64,000 nt of DNA from Amoebidium appalachense (Eukaryota; Ichthyosporea). The notes under the pieces were generated by a model that did not search any database, was not told the origin of the DNA, and worked only from the letters and a program-made list of their open reading frames with translations. The stretch's first letter is position 1, and each line of letters opens with the position of its first letter. The stretch spans positions 6,944,001 to 7,008,000 of the forward strand of contig CAVNZM010000005.1 in the NCBI GenBank assembly GCA_963693365.1. Reading direction: 5' to 3'. Below, piece by piece: positions 46,298-64,000 of the stretch. A program made the translations under genes and the position numbers.

Positions 46298-47015
46298 GGG
46301 GGGGAGGGGGGGGAGGGGGGCAGTATGTGTCGTGAACCTGTGGATGTAATATGATTTCAGAACCCACGTGGAAAGCAGGAAGCCATGGCGACTAGACTAC
46401 CACACATCTTTCGAATTTATTATGTATCCGGCCTATACTGAGTACGAACAAGCCACTTTCGAGCTGGTGCCTGGGATATGGCATATTGGATACATGATTG
46501 ATAGATTTTCATTACGGTATTCAGTCATTTTAACTACGTGACAACCTTGACTAAGTGGCTCATATAATCCGCCATTACTGGCTTATGCATATCCAACGAT
46601 GACCGATACATTATTTCTCGTACCAATGCACTTATCAGAGTGTGCACGTGATACATGCTATTCGTGCATATCACTAGGTTGCTGTGAATACTATTTATCA
46701 CGGTTAATTCAACATCCCCCCCCCCCCCCCCCCCTCCCCCTCCCCTCCCCTCCCCACCACCACCCAAAAAAAAAAAAAAAAAAAAAAAAAGGACACAAAA
46801 GAGAAGACAAAGAAGCAGAACAAGCTCATACAATCAGGTATGTGGGTGCGCTCATTATGTATTTCATTATGTAACCGTCGACAACATATTATCGCCTTTC
46901 CAAGAATCTTGCAGACAAAATCTTCAACCACCAATCAATAGTAGTATCTTACGCACACCCACAAATCACACAGATAAAGCAAACAAATCTGATCTCCAAC
47001 TATCTCACCCGAAGT
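39653..47015. other. Gene-poor interval between MCCC1 and the CDK2AP1-like gene
   Basis: I find no supportable gene. Contents: (GT)n just after the MCCC1 stop, C-rich tracts 41140-41225, imperfect TATTCTGCAAAA-GCA repeats (41295-41450), long poly-G/poly-C runs at 42590-42960, 43393-43454, 43567-43860, 44303-44337 and 44660-44960, (GA)n at 45286-45460, (GGT)n/(GT)n 45517-45605, and two pairs of diverged repeats (43610 versus 43868; 44130 versus 46050). ORF 40108-40638 lacks any recognisable motif. Confidence 0.45.
44046..44101 (-). other. tRNA-like Pol III promoter boxes (possible SINE or tRNA relic)
   Basis: On the minus strand TGGTGTAGCGG fits the A-box consensus and, ~40 bases downstream, GTTCAAACC fits the B-box consensus. 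The flanks do not fold into a proper tRNA (acceptor stem and T-stem mismatched), so this is a relic or chance match rather than a tRNA gene. Confidence 0.35.
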
Positions 47016-47306
47016 CTATCTCGGGCCGCTCATTTTTCTTACCATACTTGGGTCCATATCATGTGGTGGTGGTGCACGTGGGGCGATCTGATTGGGTTTC
47101 GGCATTGGGGGGGTCTGGTGGGAGGCGGGTCCACGTGGCATTCCCTCCAACCCAGGCCCGGGTCTCTCGGGGCCCTGAAAATGAAATCGCGTAAGTTGAG
47201 AGAACGAGAGAGAAGGAGGGGGGGAGAGAGAGAGCGAGAGAGGAGGGGACGGGGGGAGGAGAAAGGTGGGTTGGGAGGGAGGGCTGGAGAGAGAGGAGGA
47301 GAGGGG

Positions 47307-47384
<78 letters not shown>

Positions 47385-47482
47385 AAGAAGGGGAGAGATG
47401 GTGTGTGTGTGGTGTGCGCCCGCCTGTCTGTGTGCCTATGTGTGCATGCTCACATGTGTACACGAGGGGTGCATGGCCGGAG

Positions 47483-47542
<60 letters not shown>

Positions 47543-47613
47543 CGCGCGCGTGCGTGGGCATGCAAACATGCTTGTGTGCTCGGTTACATAGAAGTGTGCG
47601 CGTGCCCGTGCAC

Positions 47614-47663
<50 letters not shown>

Positions 47664-48530
47664 ATCCATACCTGCTGTGGGTTTAGCGGGGTATCCCCCA
47701 CGACCATGCCCCTCCTCCGTGCCATGATGGGCCTTACGTAAGAGGGTGGCATCCTCCTCAGCTCGTGCTTGGCCTCTTGGCACAGCTGCCGGCAACGCAT
47801 CAGCCCTGCACCAATCAAATCTCGGGTCAATAGCCATATATGGATACCGGTCAAACTATAGGGACGGAAGTTAGGCAAACCAATAGCAGCCAATCCATCG
47901 CAAACGGCTTAGGCTGGTTTTCTGGATTCCCCGTGTGCACATTGTGTAGCCATTATCTACAAAAAAGGAAGAAATCTGTAGCCGAACGGGGTGGCTGAGT
48001 GGATGAGAGGGAGCCAACGGGCATGGTAGGGGTTGTGAGAGGGGGCAAGGACGGAGAGAGGGAGGGAGGGAGGGAGGGAGGGAGGGAGGGAGGGAGAGAG
48101 GGAGGGAGGGAGGGAGGGAGGGAGAGAGGGAGGGAGGGAGGGAGGGAGGGAGGGAGGGAGGGAGGGAGGGAGGGAGGGAGGGAGGGAGGGAGGGAGGGAG
48201 GGAGGGAGGGAGGGAGGGAGGGAGGGGGGGACGGGAGAGGGGGGAGTGGGGGCACTGTATGCATCAGAGGGTTGGGAATATGGGGGAGATGCCAAAGGAC
48301 AAAAATTATAAGGTTACAAGAATTTAAAAAACCCGAAATCGAACCACAAAATTGGATAGATAAAATACGTGCAGGCAGAAAATGCTTTAAGAGAGCCCAT
48401 GATACGGGGTGTTCCCACGCCTCCACAAAATGATGGGTTTCGACTCTTCGACCTCTAACGTAATTCCCAACCCATCATATGTTTCAACAGCAGAAGGCGA
48501 GTCAATCCGTCTTTTTTTTTCTTTTTTTTT

Positions 48531-48573
<43 letters not shown>

Positions 48574-49127
48574 GGGAGGGAGGGGGGAAGAGGATAGAGA
48601 AAACTTGGCCATGAAAAGAGGCAGCGGGGTGAAGCTAGATGATGGCTAGAACGGGCAGGCACCATAAAACAGTAACCGTGCAGCATAGGTAGTTCAGTTT
48701 CTAAATGAGAACGGCGGCTCAGGGAGAGTGCGAGGCGAAACGGCCTTGAAATGGCGATGGATGGAAGGCGCCGCGGGGGGGGGGGGGGGGGGGGGGGTTT
48801 GAATGCGTCAAAAAGTACGAAGTACACAAGAACAAACGGATAACACGATGCAGAATGCAAGCCATACATAAAGAGTATGCATAATAAGCAGAGCCCATCC
48901 TCAGGGGGGGCCCACGTCATCCACAGTACCCGAGTTTCGACCTATTCCCCTCGTTAACGAAACCCAACTCAGATACTGTTTCACTTGAACATGAGTAGGT
49001 CACCCGTCTTGATCAGAGACGAGCATGGGGGGAGAGGGGGGGGAGGGGGAAGGAGGGGAGGTGGAGAGGGGAAAGAGGGAGGAGAAGGGAGGGGGTGGTG
49101 GTGGTAATAGTGGTGGTGTTTTTTTTT

Positions 49128-49158
<31 letters not shown>

Positions 49159-49487
49159 GGGGGAGGGTATGTGGCAGAGGATGTTGCAGCACAAGGATGC
49201 CGTGTACAGGGTGTTTTAACGGTTATTAGGCCGACACACATAAGAAAAGTTTGCAAAAAAGTCCACCGTTATGGATACAAGAGCGTGAGAAAGGGAAAGG
49301 GGGGGGGGGGGGGGGGGGTTGGGGGGAGGGGAGAGGGTTGAGATGAAAAGGCACGTGGTAAAAGCAGGCACCCAGACACACGCAAAAGTAGGTGCAAGGG
49401 AAAGCACGAAAAAACACATTACAAACAACTATGAAATCACACGCGAAGCACCAAAACACACACACACACACGCATACAGACACACCG

Positions 49488-49526
<39 letters not shown>

Positions 49527-49589
49527 TCCCCCACACATTTGCACAGACACACACACTTACGGACAAGCCAACACGTATATATTGCGCAT

Positions 49590-49622
<33 letters not shown>

Positions 49623-51408
49623 AAAAACTCTCTTCTCTCTCTCTCTCTCTCCCCCCCCCCCCCCCCCCCCCCCTGTCCTCCACTCACACAAACAAACTCC
49701 GCCATGTAACCCACCTCTGCGTAGATTCGAAATGACGTCCTGCCTGCCCACATATGCCAGGTGGTACTGCCCCCTTAAACTCTCTATCACAGTGATGAGG
49801 TCTCTGAACTTGCCCCTGTTAAGGGATGGAATGTTCTCCATGGCATGCGGAGGCGGGGGCGGGGGCGGGGGCGGTGCGGGTGGCCCGGGGTGCCCTAAGG
49901 AGCACAAGTGGAGTGAATCAGTGACACAACACCATCGGGAAATCGGAATAGAGATAGAGTATGTTTCGCGCATGCCACCCATTTGGGTTCGATGCTATGG
50001 ATGCAAGAGGAGTGGGGATATAAGCGAGGCCCCCTGCGTGGGTGTGCAAGTGAAAGGGACAGCATCATGACTTAAGTGCAGTCAAACCATGTACCACACA
50101 CCCATGATCTATCAGGAAAACACATGACGACTACAGTAAAGGACCACCACATGCAAATCAGAAATACCTCCCGTATTCACAATTGAGCAAAGATCACTCC
50201 CCCCCCCCCCCCCCCCCCCCTCCCCCTCCATCACACACACACACACACCATAACACACACACACACACACCCCATCCCCCTCCCGGGGGGAGGGGGGGAG
50301 GGGGAGGGGAAGAAAGGGACTTACCTGCTGGGGGCCCAGGATAGCGTTCACGTTCGTACATATCACGTTGTCGCTCGATGGGGGGACCTGAAAATGCATG
50401 TGTGAGAAGGCGAGGGTTGGAAGGCGGAACGGATGGGGGAGGAGTATTCGGTGAGCGGCAACCGGTTGCGCCAACAGGGGAGGGAGAAAGGTGACTGGCC
50501 TGCAGTTCAGGGCCATGGATATACAGGCACGAAGAACCACATGCACACACCAACTGTTCACGTGTGCACACACCACAACACCAATACGGACATGGCTGTA
50601 CAGGCATGTTGACACCCAAATCACACACATGATCGAAGCCCAAAGCAAGCAAAAACCCCACAAACATGTCAGGACCTTAAAGCTTGCTCACACCACACAA
50701 ACACACACCCACATGATAGGACCCAATGCAAGCACATACCACACATACAATAGGAGCAGTAAAGCATAAAGACACCACACACACGTGATAGATGGTCCAA
50801 CGGGTGGGCACGTCAAACACGCAAGCATCAGCGCACAAATGCACCTCACGCAAAGACGCAGACACCAATAAAAAGTGGTGGGGCAGGCGTGTGTGGTGAC
50901 ACACTGATTCTGGATCTGAAACTTTTTTCAAAATAAGAACCATCCTCTTTTGAGCCATAAACCAATCTTTCTGATGAATTACTATTCATTGCCGAATAAA
51001 GGATATATTGCACTGTTCAAAGACCATATCATAAGCGCAAAACATACCAAGACAACGACCCAAAAAACGCGTTGAGAGCTGGGAATAGAAAAGGGCGAGC
51101 AGAAGTAAATCAAGGCCATAATCAACATGGGGGAAAACACTTCGGAAAGAGACTGCTTGTAAGGGGAAAGAGGGGTGAGGGGCCGGGGGGGGGGGGGGAG
51201 GGGGGGAGGGGGGTGGCTTGGACAGTGGGGGAGAAGGGGGGGGGGGGGGGGGGAGGCCAGGGGGGGGGGGGGGAGGGGGGGGGAAGGGGGGGGGGGGGGG
51301 AGAAGGGTGGGAGGGACCGGGGGGGGGGTTGGGTAAGAGAAAATGCCAACTATTACCATGCTGTTCGGGTGGTGGTGGTGGTCTTTCGCCCCAGGGTCTT
51401 TGGTCCAT
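47016..51408 (-). CDS. CDK2AP1/DOC-1-like protein (195 aa, 5 exons)
   Basis: Exons on minus: 51408-51357, 50387-50325, 49894-49715, 47805-47672, 47174-47016; GT-AG junctions with matching phases. Residues 67-117 (starting KFRDLITVIESL, through AYVGRQDVISNLRRG, to CRQLCQEA) align with the conserved C-terminal domain of CDK2AP1/2: K-[YF]-x2-L-[LI]-x2-IE-x-L, then Y-[AV]-G, then L-[KR]-R-G. CDK2AP1 is a small subunit of the NuRD chromatin-remodelling complex. The N-terminal third is Pro/Arg-rich with nine prolines at 46-54; the C-terminus beyond the core is Pro/Met-rich and longer than in animal proteins. The last exon may stop at 47016 or splice at ATG|GTAAGA near 47043 to an unseen exon. It is divergent from VPS51. 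Assignment rests on motif alignment by eye. Confidence 0.72.
48057..48229. repeat. (GGGA)n array in the CDK2AP1-like intron
   Basis: About 170 bp of GGGA tetranucleotide repeats on the plus strand with three short interruptions, within the 1.9-kb third intron. Runs of G like these can form quadruplexes on the DNA; the transcript of the minus-strand gene would be TCCC-rich. Confidence 0.9.
48775..49022 (-). repeat. Poly-C-tailed repeat, near full-length, minus strand, CDK2AP1-like intron 3
   Basis: Reading on minus from ~49022: GATCAAGACGGGTGACC, AGTATCTGAGTTGGGTTTC, GGTCGAAACTCGGGTACTG, TGGATGACGTGGGCCCC, then the common core and 23 C (poly-G 48775-48797 on plus). It shares its first ~100 bases with the VPS51 intron-4 copy. 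It lies on minus in a minus-strand gene, so it is sense. Confidence 0.88.
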
Positions 51409-52252
51409 CTTGGTTATGTGCTAGTGCCGAGAATTATACAACGAAGATGGGTGGCAAGGGGCGACACCAAGAGAAGCCTGTCCGTTTATAATCAGCCGTT
51501 CAAACAGAAAGCGTAAAACTGCTTGTTGGGCTCCACGTTTGCGTTCAGGCTGGAACTAATATTATAGCCTCGCTATTGTTTTATAAAAATACTCATAAAC
51601 AAGCTTAGAAACCCAACTCGTTCGGTAACACGTCAACTCTCCCCCTTACTAACGGTCAACAAAATCTGACTGCGCCGTTTCGCGTATGTACAGGCAGGGG
51701 GTTGATAATCTGGGTAACTGGGGTTGTATTGAGATTTCAGTTGGAATAAATGGGGCTCAATGTTAGGGAAGTTGAAATTTCCTTTCAAGGCTCATGAGCC
51801 AAAAAGTGGAACTCACCCCAAAGCTTTTTCAAGTTGTACGGTGCCTTTTGTGTGGAAACATGCCAGTTTCTTTGTAATGAAGGGTCGCTAGAGGTCACAG
51901 AATCAGCATTATGCGCGTTATTTATCTACCTGCGTCACACCATGTAACACGGAGTATATAAGCTTATTTAACTTAACAGGGCTGTGAGACGCCCATGTGT
52001 GGCACCAATTGAGACACTTTACTCATACGAGCACGTAGCTAACAATAGGGCACACACACGCACGCACACGCACGCACACGCACACACACACACACACTAT
52101 ACGCCACCTACCCGATTTCCTCATCCATCCCTGCCCCCTCCCTCTTTCTCCTCTCCCCTTGCTCCCCTCCCCTCAACACCCTTCCCACCTCCCCCCCCCC
52201 TTCATCCCCTGACACACCTACACCCATTGCACATAGCAACCACAAACCGAAC
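51409..52252. promoter_or_regulatory. Divergent promoter interval between CDK2AP1-like gene and VPS51
   Basis: 844 bp separate the two start codons on opposite strands. The centre (51500-51990) is of normal complexity, and the VPS51 side has (CA)n and CT-rich stretches (52050-52205). Bidirectional promoter use is inferred from the arrangement; no TATA box is clear. A short plus ORF (51447-51491) is not considered a gene. Confidence 0.45.
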
Positions 52253-63687
<11,435 letters not shown>

Positions 63688-64000
63688 GTAAGATCCCCCC
63701 CCCCCCCCCCCCCCGTCCCCCAAAAATATAACAGTAATAATAATAATTAAAGAAATAAACGAAGAACAAAAATAAAAATAATGAACAACCCCCCCCCCCC
63801 CCCCCCCCCCCTTTCCATCCCCACCACTCCTCCTCCCGCCACACACACTGCTTTCCTCCACCCTGTGTTTGGAAATCTGTAAGCTACAGAGGAGAGTGGA
63901 AACGACGAAACTCCAAAGAGGTAGAAAGAGAAAAGATCCCACATGTCTCCTAGGCTTCAAGAGTTGTGGCTGTCCATTTTTGTTTTTCCTTGTGCCATAA
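63688..64000. other. Start of VPS51 intron 13, no further exon
   Basis: Begins GTAAGATC and a poly-C run, then an A-rich stretch, a second poly-C run (63789-63810) and unremarkable sequence to the window end. I see no exon here. Confidence 0.6.

Overview
The window is nuclear DNA of an intron-rich eukaryote. Nearly all introns use GT-AG, and many are packed with poly-C/poly-G runs and (CA)n, (CT)n or (GA)n microsatellites. The host genes recognised are an Mxd/Mad-type bHLH-zipper repressor with an N-terminal SIN3-interaction-like motif, a CDK2AP1/DOC-1-like NuRD-subunit homologue, MCCC1 and VPS51. Together they point to a holozoan (unicellular relative of animals, or an early-branching animal). 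The species cannot be named from the sequence, and this placement is inference.

Region 1 (508-17611) is interpreted as one large DNA transposon of about 17.1 kb. It has near-perfect 30-bp terminal inverted repeats, a TTT target duplication, and AT-rich subterminal blocks full of a TATTGGCAATA-type motif. Inside are a plus-strand Plavaka-like (CACTA-related) transposase spread over at least seven exons (10171-16089), with apparent frameshifts; a minus-strand seven-exon gene for a KDM4/JMJD2-type JmjC protein that splices into an open 749-aa frame (5894-1767); a minus-strand PLD/HKD nuclease ORF inside a transposase intron (11616-11059); and a gap-truncated tyrosine recombinase (8209-7448) beside a 36-bp split direct repeat. 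A 500-N gap (8210-8709) abuts an array of seven ~190-bp tandem repeats.

Region 2 (17612-25353) is mostly intergenic. It contains the two-exon Mxd-like gene (20593-21506).

Region 3 (25354-39652) is a complete 22-exon MCCC1 gene (biotin-carboxylase subunit of mitochondrial 3-methylcrotonyl-CoA carboxylase, leucine catabolism). The exon phases agree throughout and give 715 aa. Its introns hold a 496-bp TTAA-flanked MITE-like element, a four-fold duplication of an exon end, and three 49-bp units carrying RFX X-box-like and CACGTG motifs.

Region 4 (39653-47015) has no gene I can support; it is repeats and homopolymers. Region 5 is a divergent pair: the CDK2AP1-like gene on minus (51408-47016) and VPS51 on plus (52253 to beyond 63687, C-terminus outside the window), sharing an ~0.85-kb promoter interval.

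The most unusual signal crosses all regions. It is a short dispersed repeat family with a body of up to ~230 bp and a poly-C rather than poly-A tail. I find about 16-17 copies, and every copy lies in an intron, or just downstream of Mxd, in the SENSE orientation of the surrounding gene, on either strand. This looks like an introner-like or strand-selected retroposon family supplying polypyrimidine sequence to introns.
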